Shown: positions 21,910-53,390, numbered from the stretch's first letter. The stretch: DNA of 64,000 bases from Cavia porcellus (GCF_034190915.1 NW_026947502.1:32766785-32830784); one strand, 5' to 3'. The notes: a model not told the origin generated them from the sequence alone. Translations and numbers: made by a program.

Positions 21910-24236
21910 GCACTATAATTTTCAACATGTAGGTCTTTTACATTCTTTGTTAGGTTAATTTCTAAGTATTCGTTGTTTTGGATACTAATATGAAAGGGAT
22001 CCATAATTTCTCTCTGAGTTTTTTGTGTACAGGAATGCTATTGATTTTAAAGTGTTAGCTTTGTATCCAGCCACACTGCTGAATTTGCTTATGAACTCTA
22101 GTAGTCTTTGGATAGAGTTTTGGGGACCTTCTGTGTAGAGTATCATGTTGTCTGCAAATAGTGGTAATTCAATTTCTTCCTTTCCTGTCCTTATTCATTT
22201 TATTTCTCTCTCTTGTCTAATTGCTTTGGCTAATGTTTCCAGAACTGTATTGAATAGGACTGGTGATAGTGGACTTGCTGTTGTCTTGTTCCTGATTTTA
22301 GAGTGAAAGCTTTCAGATTTTGTCCATTTAGTATAATTTTGGCTGGCTGTTTGTTATAGATGGTTTTTATCAGATTGAGGTAGATACCATCTATTCCAAG
22401 TTTCTATAATTTTTTTTTTAATCATGAGCAAGTGTTGGACTTTATCAAAAGCTTTTTCTGTGTCTATTGAGATGATCATGTGATTTTTGTCTTTGACTCT
22501 GTTGATGTGATGTATTACATTTATTGATTTGCATGTATTAAACTATCCTTGCCTTCCTGGGATAAATCCCACTTGGTCATGATGTATAGTCTTTTTGATA
22601 ATCAGCGCATTCTGTTTGCCAGTATTTTGTTGAGCATTTTCCAGTGATGTTCATTAGGGAGCCTGGTCTATAGCTTTTCTTTTTGGTTGGGATTTTCTCT
22701 GGTTTTGGTATCAGAGTAATACTTGCCTCCAGGAATAAGGAAGAATTGCTTCTCTTTCAATTTCATTGAAAAGTTAGGGGAGTATTGGCTTTAAATCTTT
22801 TCTAAATTTCTTACAGGATTCAGCTGTGAATCCATTAGGACCTGGGCTTTTCTTTGTTGGTAAGTTTTGAATCACGTTCTCAATTTCAGTAGCTGACACT
22901 GCGTTACTCAAAATTGTTATATTTTCTTAATTCAGCTTTGGTAATTCATACATTTCTAGAAATATTTCATTTCCTCTGTGTTTTCTACCCTATATGAATA
23001 AGATTTTCAAACTAGGTATTTATGATCTTCTGAATTTCCATGGGCTCTGTATTTCACCCTTTTCATTCCTTATTGCATGAATTTGAGTTTTTTCTTTCTT
23101 TTGCTTGATAAGATTGGCTAGAAGTTTATCAATTTTGTTTATTCTCTTAAAGAACCAGCTCTTTGATTCATTAATATTTTGAATTGTTTTCTTAGTCTCA
23201 GTTGCATTAATTTCTGCTCTGATGTTTATAATTTCCTACCTTTATGAGCTTTTGGCTTTACTTACTCTTCTTTTTCTAGAAGTTTGAGGTATAGCATTAC
23301 GTTTTTTATTTGTGCTCATTTGTTTTCCTGATGTAACAATTCATTGCTATATGTTTCCCTCTTAGGACAGCTTATATTGTATCCAACAGATTTCAGTACA
23401 CTGTATCTGCATTTTCACTGAATTTTAAGTATTGTTTAATTTCTTCTTTAATTTCACCTGTAACCCATTGATTGTTCAAAAGGTTTTTATTTAATTTCCA
23501 TGTGTTTATGTAGGTTTTACAGTTTCTTTTGCCATTAATTTCCAATTTCAGTGCACTATGGTCAGATAATATACGTGGGATAATTTCAGTTTCTGCATTT
23601 ACTTAAGAATGTTTTATGGAATAATACATGGTCTAATTTAGAGACTGTCCTATGTGCTGGTGAAAAGAATGTGTATTCTAATGTGGTTGGGTGGAATGCT
23701 CTCTAAACATCTACTAAGACCATTTGTTTGCAGGTTTGGTTCAGTTCTGTTGTTTCTTTGCCGACTTTGTCTAGTTAATCTCTTTGTGACAGTGGGGTGT
23801 TAAGGTTCCGTTACAATTGTGTTATTGCACATTTGCTTTTTATGTTCATTAATATTTGTCTTATATAGTTGGGTGTTCCTGTATTTGGTGCATATATATT
23901 TATGATTTTTAGCTCTTTCTCTTGGATTATTCCCCTAACAGGTATGTAGTGACCTTCTTTATCACTTTTAGTCATTTTTAGTTTGAAGTTCACATTGGCT
24001 GCAAACAGAATAGCTACTCCTTCTTTTTTCTGGGTTCCTGTTGCATGGAATACTGTTTTCCATCCTTTGACTTTTAGTCTATGACTTTCCTTTTGAGTCA
24101 GCTGTGTTTCTTGTATACAGCATACTGTTGGATCTTGTTTCTTGATCCATTCTGTCAACCTATTTCTTTTAGTTGGTCAATTGAGGCCATTTACATTTAT
24201 GGATATTACTGATATGCACTGACTCAGCTTTGTCAT
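20469..24236 (-). pseudogene. L1 ORF2 (endonuclease/reverse transcriptase) pseudogene
   Basis: The N-terminal apurinic/apyrimidinic-type endonuclease block is clear at 23811-24158 (WIKKQDPTVCCIQETQLT, GVAILFAANVNF, IINIYAPN). A central piece at 21581-21808 has the NTQLAYLKDIEKTFLKFIWK-type segment after the RT domain. The C-terminal end at 20469-20738 has the MEYYSAIKKD motif. The length of 3.77 kb is normal. An in-frame TGA sits at codon 20 from the likely ATG (24177-24179), and many later breaks exist, so it is dead. Intact ORF2p would nick DNA and copy L1 RNA by target-primed reverse transcription. Confidence 0.9.
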
Positions 24237-24276
24237 GTTATTTTCCTGTTACTGGTTTCCTGCTTTTTCCTCTTGT

Positions 24277-25390
24277 TTAATTGCTTACTCTGTCTGGTGG
24301 TTTGTTTCTGTTGTTGTGCTGGAAACTGTAATCACTTTTATCTCTAATTAGTATGTCTTTCAGCATTCTTTCAAGAGTTGGTTTGGTGGACATGAATTCC
24401 TTCAGTTGTTCTTTGTCATGGAAGTATCTTATTTCTCCATTAATTTTCAAAGAAAATTTTGCAGGGTACATTAATCTGGGTTGAAAGGTGTTTTTTTTTC
24501 AGGCTTTGAAACACTTCACTCCAAGCTTGTCTTGACTTGCGGGTTTGTAATGGGAAGTCTGCAGTGATTCTGATAGGCTTACCTTGATAGGTGAGTTGTG
24601 CCTTTTCTCTAACAGCATTTACTATTTTTTTTTTTGCTTAATTTCTGGGATCTTAATTATTATGTATCTGAGTGTAGATTTATTTTGCTTATGACTGGTG
24701 TCTATCTGTTGGTGTCTATCTGAGTGTAGATTTATTTTAGTTATGACTGTTCGGTGTCTCACTTATCTGTATATCTGATTCTTTTCCCATATTTGGGAAA
24801 TTTTCTGCTACCATTTCTGCGAATAGTTTATCAGGATCATTTGTGTTGATTCCTGAATCTTCAGTGATGCCTATTGTCATATATTATTTCTCTTTGCATC
24901 ATCTTGAAGCTGTTGAATTGTCATTTCAAGCTCTCTTGTTATTTTTGAAAGTGCTTTCCTTTCATAATCACTAGTTGTGATCTTGTCCTCAGTGTCTGAA
25001 ATTCTGTCCTTAGCTTCATTCAAATGGTTTCACCAGCTTTCAATAGAAATTATTTCCTGGTATCTCTGAATTTGTTTCATGCATTCTACTTCTTTTCTAT
25101 CTTGTTCATTCAAGGTTTCCATCATTTTCTCATGGTCCTGTACCTTTTTTTTTTTTTTTTTTAACTATGTCTTCTTTAGCTATGCTGAGAAGCTCCTTTA
25201 TTAAGGTTGTCATTTCTTTACATGTGAGATTATTTCTAATCTGATTTTCTCTATAGCCTCATGGTTTTATTTCTTTATTTCATTTGCTATCTTTTCAGAA
25301 ATTTCAGTTGTATGACTTTTAATGTCTTGTATTTCAGTGTCTTTTGTACTTGTTCCTGATGGACTGGACATTTGAGATTGCATTTTGCTT
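24277..25390 (-). pseudogene. L1 ORF1 pseudogene
   Basis: The C-terminal domain is legible at 24277-24471 (YPAKFSLKINGEIRYFHDKE, then FMSTKPTLERMLKDIL). The N-terminal part near 25383 opens MQSQMSSPSG but stops after 38 codons. Stop codons and a T-run expansion (25146-25163) break the frame. ORF1p packages L1 RNA. It matches the ORF1 region of the half-L1 at 12379-13400. Confidence 0.85.
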
Positions 25391-26247
25391 TTTCGTTTTA
25401 TTATTTTTAGGGGTTAATATTTTGCTCTTTTCAATCCCACTAGTCTCCACTGTCCATGTGTGTGTCTTAGGGTCCTACTAAATGGTTGATATTTGTCCAG
25501 TGCTGGTTCCCACAATGAAAGGAAGGGGCCAGTCACCTGAATTCCTCCTGTAGGGCCTGTTGGGTGAGTCCTGTATTCTTCCAGAGATGACTAGCCTAGG
25601 AGTATTGATGTAAGCCAACACTTAGCTCATGTTGTTACCGTGACTTCAGGCTTTTCTAGGCTGCCAGATATACCTGGTATAGTGTACAACTCAGCTGGAA
25701 TCCTACTTTGTCACTGGGTGTCTTATCAGCCCTTTCGATTTTCTCCAGGTTAGGGGATGCCTTTTTGGCACTCTCCTCAACCCACCTAGTGTTCTCTGTA
25801 TGGAAAAAAGATTCACCCACACTCTTGCCACATTGCCAAGGTCCTACAGCGGGTGGAGAGTTCACTGCTGCACCTATTTACTCACTGAGGTCCTCTAATT
25901 GAGGGAGAAGTTCAACACTGTTGTAAGCCGGCTGAGGTCCTCTATGTGGCCAGTGGGTTACTGAGACTCCCACCAGCCCACCAAGGTTCTGCAGGCTGTT
26001 AAAGGGGTTGCTAATTGTCTGTGGGCTGCTACAGTCTTTTGGGCGGGTCAGGAGGGTGATGGATGATCCTGCTGATCTCCAAGGTCATGGGACAAGGAAG
26101 AGGGGAAACCATCGATACTGCCTGCACTAAGTCTGTAGAGCCAGAAGGAGGCTGAGGCCAATCATCTTGCTGGCCCCCAGGTCTGTGGGGAGAGAAAGGG
26201 AGCGAGGTCAGTAATCCAGTTGGCCCCTAGGTCTGTGGGGCGAGGTC
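25390..26247 (-). repeat. L1 5' UTR with a 50-bp repeat at its outer end
   Basis: GC-rich compared with its surroundings. The segment TGGCCCCCAGGTCTGTGGGG at 26171 recurs with one change at 26221. Sequence differs from the 5' region of the half-L1, so the two may belong to different promoter types. Confidence 0.6.
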
Positions 26248-26289
26248 ATGTATTTTTGAAAGTTGCTTTTTTGTTGTTGTTGTTTTTAA

Positions 26290-27000
26290 CTTCACACATT
26301 TATTTTATAAATAGGCACTTCTCCAAGTCAAGGGCATCTGATACTGGGTAGGAAATATAGTACTACCTATCTAACTAATATTTCAGTGGGGGGAGATATA
26401 GTAAATAAAATTTATTATAATATCCTGGTAGTAAATGCTGTGAATGATAACTGAACAGGTCAGGGGAGAAACAATGATGTGGGAATGGGACGTATGCTAT
26501 TTTTAGATGAAGTAGTCAGAATTCTTCTTTCAGAGGTAACATTTGAGCAACTGAATTGAGAGAGTAAACCACATGAAAGTTTGGAAGAAGACAATTCCAA
26601 AAGGAAACATCAAGTGCAATGACCTTGCTGGGCTTGTTGGAGCAGGCCTATAATCTCAACACTCAGGAGGCTAAGGTAGGAGGATCATTGTGAGTCTGAG
26701 GTCAACGTAGCCTACCTAGTGAGTTAAAGGCCAGATGGAGCTACATAAGAAAACCCTGTCTCAGAAAAAAAGAAAAAAGAAAGATGAAGTAAAGATAACC
26801 TTCAAGTGCTTGAGAAAGAGACGTCAAGTGTGGTTAAATGTAGTTACTTGGAGAATGCTTATGAGTTTGGAGGAGAAGCCAAGGGCCCTCCAAATCATGT
26901 AGGTCTTACAAAGTAATGTTAAGAAGTTTGTAGTTTGGGTTTAATAAAAAGTCACCAGATGAGTGTTTTTTGAGCAGAGAAATGGTATGAGTTGACCTAT
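26290..27000. repeat. L2-associated ancient repeat, split by a B1
   Basis: Blocks like GAGGTAACATTTGAGCAACTG (26534), AAGTGCAATGACCTTGC (26610) and TTTTTTGAGCAGAGAAATGG (26968) are typical of this old family in the expected order. Confidence 0.5.
26625..26785 (+). mobile_element. B1 SINE
   Basis: GCTGGGCTTGTTGGAGCAGG, CAGGAGGCTAAGGTAGGAGG and ACCCTGTCTCAGAAAAAAAG with an A-rich tail; internal duplication present. Confidence 0.85.
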
Positions 27001-27289
27001 TTATGGCATTAGTTTTATGCTGGAGTTTTGTGTGGTAGAAAGAACTACCGAAATTCTTACTATATTGATATAGAAGGATTTTCAAGATATATATCTTGTT
27101 CTTTTTCAGTATATAATTATTTACAGGAAACTTTTTGTTACTTGCTTATTTTATGTAAAATTTCTCTGGAAGGATGTTAGAGGCTTATAAAGGGATCCAT
27201 ATGCGAAAGTCTCTCCCCCATTTTCTCTTTACACCTTCCTCCTTTCCCCCTCCCTCTCTTTTCTCTTTTCTCCCCCTTCCTCTCCTCCT

Positions 27290-27470
27290 TGATATTATAG
27301 GGAGTTAAACTCAGGGTTTTGTACATGCTAGGTAAGTGCTGTACCCCTCAGTTTCTTCTCTGGTCCTTTTAAAATTTTATTTTGAGACCAGCATATTTCC
27401 CGTGCTAACATTGAACTTTCCTCAGCCATCTGTACTGTATTACAGGTATGTGCCACCATGCCTGGCTCTA
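27290..27470 (-). mobile_element. B1+ID composite SINE
   Basis: Antisense ID (AGGGAGTTAAACTCAGGG, CATGCTAGGTAAGTGCTG) followed by antisense B1 (TTTTGAGACCAGCATATTTC, TTACAGGTATGTGCCACCAT). An A22 run follows at 27511-27532. Confidence 0.75.
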
Positions 27471-27539
27471 CTTTATTTTTTTTTTAAGGGACTAAAAACA
27501 GTAAAGTGGAAAAAAAAAAAAAAAAAAAAAAACAAATAG

Positions 27540-28730
27540 TGAGAACAATATTGACTTTCAAAAGCAAGACAAAAGGAAACCCTGCATAGTTGCTATGCTG
27601 CATATTGTTATCCTCTAAACAAATGCTTAGACTACCAGCCCCAAGCCTGCAAAGTCAGTCAATACAAGCATTAAGTTGTTTTTGTACCTCAGTTGCTATC
27701 ATCCAGTCTGTGTTCCTCCAAATCAGCCTGTGGGGTAGGATGTGAGGTGTTTTTGTTATCCCCCAGTCTGCTCTCTGGTTGGCTCCTGGAAAAGGCAGGC
27801 TGGCTTTTTGGTTCTTTTCTCGGCCCCTGGTTGCTGCTGGCTTCTACTTTCTGTATGTCAAGAAAGTATGTTAAAATTATACCAAAAAATATACAAATTA
27901 TTAGTACCTAACTATCTGAATTTTTACAAACTGTCTTCCACCATGCAACTACCCAGAGCAATAAGCAGAATTTTACTAGGCCAGTAGAAGCCCCTTAGTT
28001 TCCCTAATGTAGTTATTACCTCTAATCTTCCATGCTAATTTTGTAGGGTAACCTCTATGCCAACTTTCTGTTGCAGGCATGAGTTTTGCCTGTTTTTTTT
28101 TTTAACCAGCATTCTGTTTATCATAATTTAATTTTATATTACTCTTTTTATTTTAGCATCCTGAAGGTAATGCTTAAAGGTTTCTAGTTTCACTCCATTG
28201 TGGTGCGAGAGATCACTGTAGGATTTCCTTCCTTTAGATATGATAAGGTCTTTATTGTTGCTGTGAACATGTTCTATTTTGAATTAAAAAAAAAAAATTT
28301 CGGAATAGGATAATATATGGAGATAGAGAGTAGCTCAGTGGTTGCCTAGAATTAAGGGTGAAGGGTTGGGAGATGACAGGTAGTGGGTGGAGTGTTTTGT
28401 TTTGGGATAACAAAAATGATCTCTATTTGATTGTGGTCATAATTGTTCAGCTTTGTCAGTGTGCTAAAATGTAATGAATTTTACACTTTAAGTTTATAAA
28501 TTGTGTAGTATGAAAATTTTAGTTCAATGAAGCTACCATTTTAAAGAAAAAAGTTCAGAAGTACATAGAACAAATCGTATGGGATCCCTTTCTTCTATCT
28601 CTTTCGAAGTTAAGTGCAGTAAATAATTTAGTCCTGTGTGAGTTTCCAGTCTTTATCAGTTTACATACACACAAAACTTTATATTTTTCATGTTAGTACA
28701 TTAGTACTGTGGTACTTATTGATGATGATA
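27540..28730. other. Intronic DNA, no gene recognised
   Basis: Nothing I can assign; two overlapping small ORFs (27693-27911, 27742-27987) run in different frames and look like chance. Confidence 0.4.
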
Positions 28731-28860
28731 ATAGAGTAGTACTTAACATTTATTGTTTTCTATGTACCTGCAGTTCTAAATTATTTATATGTAACAAGTT
28801 ATTCACATTTTATAGATGGGGGGAAATAGGCAAAGGTGAAATACCTTGACCAAGTTAGCA
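28731..28860 (-). repeat. MIR SINE remnant
   Basis: ACTTAACATTTATTGTTTTC, then CATTTTATAGATGGGGGGAAATAGG and CTTGACCAAGTTAGCA fit an antisense MIR. Its right part is included in the 136-bp duplication. Confidence 0.65.
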
Positions 28861-29067
28861 TCTGTTTTATTTTTTGTAATGGCTACATATTCTTATCACA
28901 TTAAAACTACTTTTATCATCATAATTGTGTTAAGTTATTCACATTTTATAGATGGGGGGAAATAGGCAAAGGTGAAATACCTTGACCAAGTTAGCATCTG
29001 TTTTATTTTTTGTAATGGCTACATATTCTTATCACATTAAAACTACTTTTATCATCATAATTGTGTT
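28796..29067. repeat. Perfect 136-bp tandem duplication
   Basis: 28796-28931 and 28932-29067 read as identical base for base, joined directly with no spacer. No homopolymer or SINE at the junction explains it. Confidence 0.95.
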
Positions 29068-30379
29068 GTTTGTATTCACTGTTACATTTAGAATGAAGGA
29101 TCTCTAAATTCATTCGTTAGAATCATTTTAGTTCTTTAAGCTTCTTTCACAGTATATCTAGCCAGTGCTTATGTGGCTTCTGTCACACATGCACTGTGTG
29201 GCCTAACCTGCATATGTCTGCCTATGTATTTTTTGTTCGTATTTCTGTGCCTTTGCAATTTCTCTGTTCATCTGAAGCACTCAAACCATGCCTTTATTTT
29301 CTGACTTAGATGTATTTTATCTTACATCTTTGATGTAATTGTAACTGAGAACAGACTTTCTTAGGATTTCTTTGCCATGTTACATTTTATGATCTATGTA
29401 AACTGTTTTATTACATTTCTGGTTAATGCAGGCAATTTGGCTTGCTTGGAAAGTTACCTTGCTTAGGTTGGGGAAGAGGAGGGACAGGGCATGTAGCACC
29501 TGAGATCACCTTCACTTTTCTGTACCTGCCCCACTGCTTCCAGGACAGCAGACTGGAAGCCATTGCCACGTGTTGGTAGTGCCTGGCTGTTAGTATGTTC
29601 TCAGGAGGTATATGCTGAATAAATCAATTTGTTGGCTGTTGAGAAGCAGCCTATTTGCTGCGACTTTTTAAAAAGCCCCAATATGGCTACACATAGCAGA
29701 GAGCACATAACAACTAACTGGTAATTGTTGAGTTTAACTCAGTTTTATTTTGTTTTACCTGGATTTTAACTGAGTACTTTTAGTCTTTCTGAGAGGGTTC
29801 ATCCCAATCCAGAATAGTCTTGACACTTAAGTTTGTCAGAGCTGCAGCACTATTTAGTAAAATAGTACAAGAAAGGAAGCATTCTTTGTACTGGACCTTC
29901 TTTTTCTAAATATTCCTGTTCACTAGGTGCTTGCTTTCTGTAGTTGGCCGGCTATATAGTGATCTACAAGAGATTTTATTCTTAACAGTAAAGTACCACA
30001 GCGTGTCACTTTCTCTTGTTATTGCCAATAACTCTTTAATGATCAAGTGTCTTCATTAAGTGATACTGCTTCACAAACCAGTAAAAATTAGAAAATGTAA
30101 GCCGACTTTTGGGTTAGATTCTGTATTTATTTTCTTTATGCTTACTTATATTCCTAGTTTTAAGAATACATGCTTGCCACTTTTCTGGCTGTTATATGTG
30201 TTACGATTTATTTGCGGGTTTGTTACATCTTATGAGAACTTGTAATACAGTTTGTAATAATGTGACTTGAATAGTATCATGGCTTTTGCCTAAGACTTGT
30301 AAAATACAATTTTTTTTCTTTGATCCTTTTTCTTTCTTTCCTTTTTTTCTTTCTATATTTGACCTGTAATAGTATCTTT
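29068..30379. other. Intronic DNA; one small L2 end near 29560-29630
   Basis: Contains an L2-like end (GTAGTGCCTGGCTG... CTGAATAAATCAATTTG). Otherwise nothing recognisable. Confidence 0.4.
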
Positions 30380-30460
30380 CTTTTGTACCAAGAATCAAAC
30401 TCAAGACCTCACATTTTGCAGGTAGGCAATGTGCCACTGAGCTGTGTCCCCAGGCCCTAT
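30380..30460 (-). mobile_element. ID-like SINE, diverged
   Basis: ACCAAGAATCAAACTCAAGACC, GGTAGGCAATGTGCCACTG, GAGCTGTGTCCCCAGG: antisense tRNA-derived SINE. Confidence 0.7.
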
Positions 30461-31690
30461 TGGTACACGTGTGCAGTATATAATGTTTACATCCATTGGA
30501 GAGAATTGATACATGTACATAACGCATTTCATTTTCATTCTTTTCCCCTTTACCTCTACTCCTTTTTATTTTTCCAGCATCAAATTCATTTATATATTTA
30601 TTGTGCAAGACATTATGAAAGTAACTATCATATATGTAGATTGAAACCAAATTTAATAGACCAAAGAACATATAAAACATGTAAGACAATTGTTCTAAAT
30701 CAAGGTATGTTTTTAGATACATTGTCTGCATTGGATTACAATACCTTTTTTTCTTTCTGTTTCCTAGTATCTGTCTTTTGTTATCTCTGTATCTAATCTG
30801 TATTTCTGTGTATCTACTGAGTTTTTCATAGAAGAGAAACCATGTGATATTTAAGTTTATATGTCTGAGTTACTTACCATTATGGTCTTAGGGTGCATCT
30901 ATTTTCCTACATATGACTCTTTTACCCTTTTTTAATGGAAGAGTAATACTGTGTATAAATACCATATTTTTAATGCATTCATATGTTGATAGATACACAG
31001 ACTGTTTTCCAAGATTTAGCTGTTAAGAATTGTGCTTCTGTAAACATGGGTATGCATTCCTCACTGTGGTATGATGTCTTTAACTCTTAGGAAGATAACT
31101 ACAAGGAAGAATAGATGGGTTGAAAGGAATTTCTACTTTTTTGAGGAACCTCCATACTGATTTCCATAGTGGTTCTATCGGTTTACAATCTTCACCAACA
31201 ACGAAGAAGGGTGCCTTTCTCCCCACGGCCTTGCCAGTATTTGAGTTTTTGATGAGAGCCATTCTTTCTGGAGATGAAATCTCAGTGTTGTTTTTTGCAT
31301 TTCTTGAATGGCCAGTAATGTTAACTTTTTTCCCCACATATTTATTGCTTTATCTGAGAAATATCAGTTCATTTCAGATGTCTTTTTTTTTGTGTGTTTG
31401 TTTTTTAAGACAGAGTTTCTTTACATAGTTCAGGTTGATTTTGAACTCTCAGCATCCTCCTGCTTCAGCCTCTTGAGTGCTGGGATTATAGGCATATGCT
31501 GCTGCCATCCCTGGCTTAGATGCCCATTTTTAAATTGGGTCTTAATGGGGGAGTGTCTTATTTTTTCAAGTTCTTTATATATTCTAGATATTGATCTTTT
31601 TATGAGGAGGACCTGGCAAGAATTTTTTGCTGTTTTGTAGGCTGTCTGTACTCTGTTAGTGGTTTCCTTTGCTGTGCATACTAAAACATT
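30461..31690 (-). repeat. L1 3' end (ORF2 C-terminus and 3' UTR), split by a B1
   Basis: On +, antisense ORF2-end text: AAGATTTAGCTGTTAAGAAT, TTCCTCACTGTGGTATGATG, GAGGAACCTCCATACTGATT, TTAGATGCCCATTTTTAAAT. A B1 interrupts at 31385-31517. The 158- to 176-codon ORFs in the 3' UTR part (30201-30796) are not genes. Confidence 0.8.
31385..31517 (-). mobile_element. B1 SINE inside L1
   Basis: T-rich start, then AAGACAGAGTTTCTTTACAT, CTTCAGCCTCTTGAGTGCTG and ATTATAGGCATATGCTG. CAGATGTC and TAGATGCC flank it, a possible imperfect duplication. Confidence 0.8.
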
Positions 31691-32148
31691 TTTAAAAGAA
31701 CAGTGATTTTTAGGGAAGACATAAATTTCTCTTAGGACTTTTGGTTAGATCAAGATATATTTCAGAATTGGTTTAGTTTGTAACATTTATTTCAGTAAAG
31801 GAAAGTACTACTTCAGAAGCAAATCTTAGAAGTCTGTTAAACGGCTAAGTGGTCTCATCAGAAGAAATGAAGTCTAGGCCTGTTTTTTGGATAATACCAA
31901 AGTAGAGCAACGTATTTGTGCTTTTGGATGTTTGGCATTGACAGTAGAGTTTGGTATTATAAAGGAGGAAGTCAGTGGTCACAGACTTTTAAGAGAAATT
32001 TTTTTCTAGACTTATTTTTTGTTTTGTTTTGCTTTACAATGCTTTTTTTCCCTCTTGCTTACAGACAATGTGCTTTTTAAGTATATTGACTAAAATGCAT
32101 TAAATTGAATTGGTTTAATTTAGGATCCTTTCCCCCTTTCTCTTTTAG

Positions 32149-50767
<18,619 letters not shown>

Positions 50768-52904
50768 TACAGAAGCATCCTTTTCAATTGTATGAGTGGA
50801 CTTGTTTTAATTTTAGAGAAACCTCCAGTACAGATACTGTGGGTTGACATGGGAAAACAGATATTACAGATTATTTTTTTCTACACAATTGTGACCAACA
50901 CATTTATATTATGTGATGAATCTACATTTGTTTGTATTCATGTTCATGTGATTAACTCAGAAGTTCTGAAAGAGGCAGAGGATTGTGCCCCCATTGAGAA
51001 GTTTGGCGTTGATCTTAGACTGGAACATGCTTTTATTTCCCCAGTTGCTCATTTTTAATTTGTTAAAATTCCTTAAAGTAGTGCATCACATGGTGAAAAA
51101 GCGTAGTGTTAAGAGAACATACATAGTGAAAAATAAGTCCTCCTTTCTTGATCTTCCAGAAGCTATTTCCTCCAAATTCTTCATCCTATAAACTTTAAAA
51201 AAAGTGTAATATGTTGTTTTTCAAAAGCATATTTTAGGGGTTTAAACTATTAAAAAGTCTTTTTTTTTTTTTGAAGGAACACTATGCACTGCTCTAACAA
51301 GTGGTGTTCAGTAAAAACGAGGTGACAGTTTTCTAGATGGCATAAAATTTACGTTTAATAATAGGTAAATGTCAGTGTAATGTGATGTCATGCTATATAA
51401 CTTTTGTAAAACATTTCCTTTTTTAAAAAATTATACAAGTAATTGATCTATTATATGTCATTTATTCAAAATCTGTCGTAAGTACAGTATAGCTTTATTG
51501 CTAGTGACAGTGCATGCACGGTCCTATTCGGCTGTTAGCTGTGTTGGGCCAATGTCGCAAGAACTCTAATTTTGACCTGCATTAATCTTTTATTTTGCAC
51601 TTTTATGGGTGACAGTTTTTAGTGTAACCTTAGTAAAACATACTCAAGTGACTTGGATTTGATGCTTATCCTTAGTGGGCCCCTTTTGTATTAAAGACAC
51701 TGCAATATAGATTACAGTTGTAGAAAGCTATGCAGTTTTTATTTTCAACCTAGGTTATAACACAAGTATTCTGCAGCCCCAACTAAGGTGCCTTTTAAAT
51801 TCCGTACAATTTTATGGATGTTACTAATGCTGGCAAATCATGTACCTAATGATGTTACTGTCACTTTGTATCATTTCTCCCCATGCAGAGCCCTGGAGGT
51901 GCCAAGGTTGAGGCTACTGCTCTCGTATTAAATGAATCAGCAGTAGGTGTTAGGATAGCTGATTTTAAAACACTCACATATCAAAAAAAGCGGACTATTC
52001 TTTCACCGTCAGTGCTCTTTTTCAAAAGTACCCAGATGGATGCTAGTCCCACAGAACACACTCCTCTAGGAGAAAAGGCATAAAACTCTGAAATGTCCAT
52101 TGAATCAGTCATGCCTTTGGCACTGATCATAGGACTTTTAACCACTTTTTCTAGGGAGCAGTCAGGTATATCTTAGTTGTGGCATGAGAATGAAGAAATT
52201 ATTGTGAAAAGATAAATGACCTAAGTTACTTATCAAAATGAGCTTTCTTTTCTGGTACCTTTTTAAAGCATATAGAGCTGTGTCATTCTTCTGTTAAAAA
52301 TACTTTGGTTTGACTTTTGACTTTGCCCTTTCTGCTTTTATGAGAAAAAGTGCATTTTTAAGGAAAGGACTTTGTGATTTCTTTTGTTTTCTGTGTAATT
52401 ATTTATTGCTTTTTCAAAGTGCAGCCATTGGATGGTTTTAGTTCCTTCTGATGAAATGCCATTTGTGTGTCAGCCCACCGCAGTCCTTTGCTGGGTAAAA
52501 TGGATTCTTTCAGTCATCCGAGCCTTAAACATATATGTTATTTACATGTATTCTCACATTTCCAAAGTTGGATCAGCCACATGCAAGAGAATTACTTGCT
52601 TATTGATATTATTTAAGTATTTTCTTCATTCTTTTATTTGGCAGGCTCATAGCAATCTTTAGAACAAATTTATAGAAAAAAATCACTCAAGTTGAATGAC
52701 AGATACATATAATCAGCTTTTGTGGGTTCTGGTAAACTAGTGGAAACTATTATTTAATTGATGTTTTTTACAAGTAAGCTAAAAATTTATTTGTAGTCAT
52801 TGTGTAATAGTCTTTAGAAGTTGTCCTTTTCCATGTTTTTTTCAAGGAGTTTTTCTCATGAGTTAAAGTATTAAAGATATTAACTGTTAAGAGTTTCATG
52901 AGAA

Positions 52905-53000
52905 CCACAGGTGGACCCACCTGTAATCTCAGCACTCCTGGAGTCTAAGGCAGGAAATAACAAGTTCCATCCTAGCCTGGGCAATTTATAGACTTCAAGT
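52905..53000 (+). mobile_element. Partial B1 SINE in the SMAD5 3' UTR
   Basis: CCACAGGTGGACCCACCTG, AATCTCAGCACTCCTGGAG, TCCTAGCCTGGGC: diverged, 3' truncated. Confidence 0.6.
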
Positions 53001-53137
53001 CGCTAAGGATGCACATGTATCTGGGAATAGGAAATGAAAATTATTAATAATATTAAATAGAACTAAAATTCTGGCCAACAAAAAGAAGGCATCTTTAAAA
53101 AGAAGCCATTTCAGAATAGAGTTAAGTTTTTTGTTTG

Positions 53138-53390
53138 TTTTATTTTGTTTTTGAGACAGGGTCTCAAAGGAGCAATCCTCCTGCCTTAGCCTTCCAAGTA
53201 TTGGAATCACAGGTGTGTGCCACTGTGTCTGGCTTTTTTTTTTTTTTCCAGGCAAGGTCATGCCATGCAGTTTAGGCTGGCCTTGAATTCACTGTGCAGC
53301 CCATGTTGGCCTCAAATTTGCAGTAATCCTACTGCCTCAGCCTTTGGAGTGCTGGGATTGCAAGCATTGCGCCACCATACCCAGCAAGAT
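53138..53390 (-). mobile_element. Two adjacent B1 SINEs in the SMAD5 3' UTR
   Basis: First, 53138-53235 (TTTTGAGACAGGGTCTCAAA, GCCTTAGCCTTCCAAGTA, TGCCACTGTGTCTGGC), internally shortened. Second, 53238-53390 (CCAGGCAAGGTCATGCCATG, GCTGGCCTTGAATTCACTG, GAGTGCTGGGATTGCAAGC). With the partial B1 at 52905 they could form double-stranded RNA in the transcript. Confidence 0.85.

Larger units (their letters stand above)
20075..26247 (-). mobile_element. LINE-1, structurally near full length, inactive
   Basis: Minus-strand order: a G-rich 5' region (25390-26247), ORF1 (about 24277-25390), ORF2 (about 20469-24236), 3' UTR (to about 20075). About 6.1 kb, close to a complete L1. Both reading frames carry stops and frameshifts, and homopolymer runs have grown inside it (T31 at 21876-21906; T18 near 25146). 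It lies antisense to SMAD5. No convincing target-site duplication was found, so both ends are approximate. Confidence 0.9.

Noticed and set aside
30201..30796. Overlapping 176-codon (minus) and 158-codon (plus) ORFs
   Set aside because: They span an ID remnant and the L1 3' UTR, with low-complexity Lys/Tyr or Phe-rich translations and no known domain.
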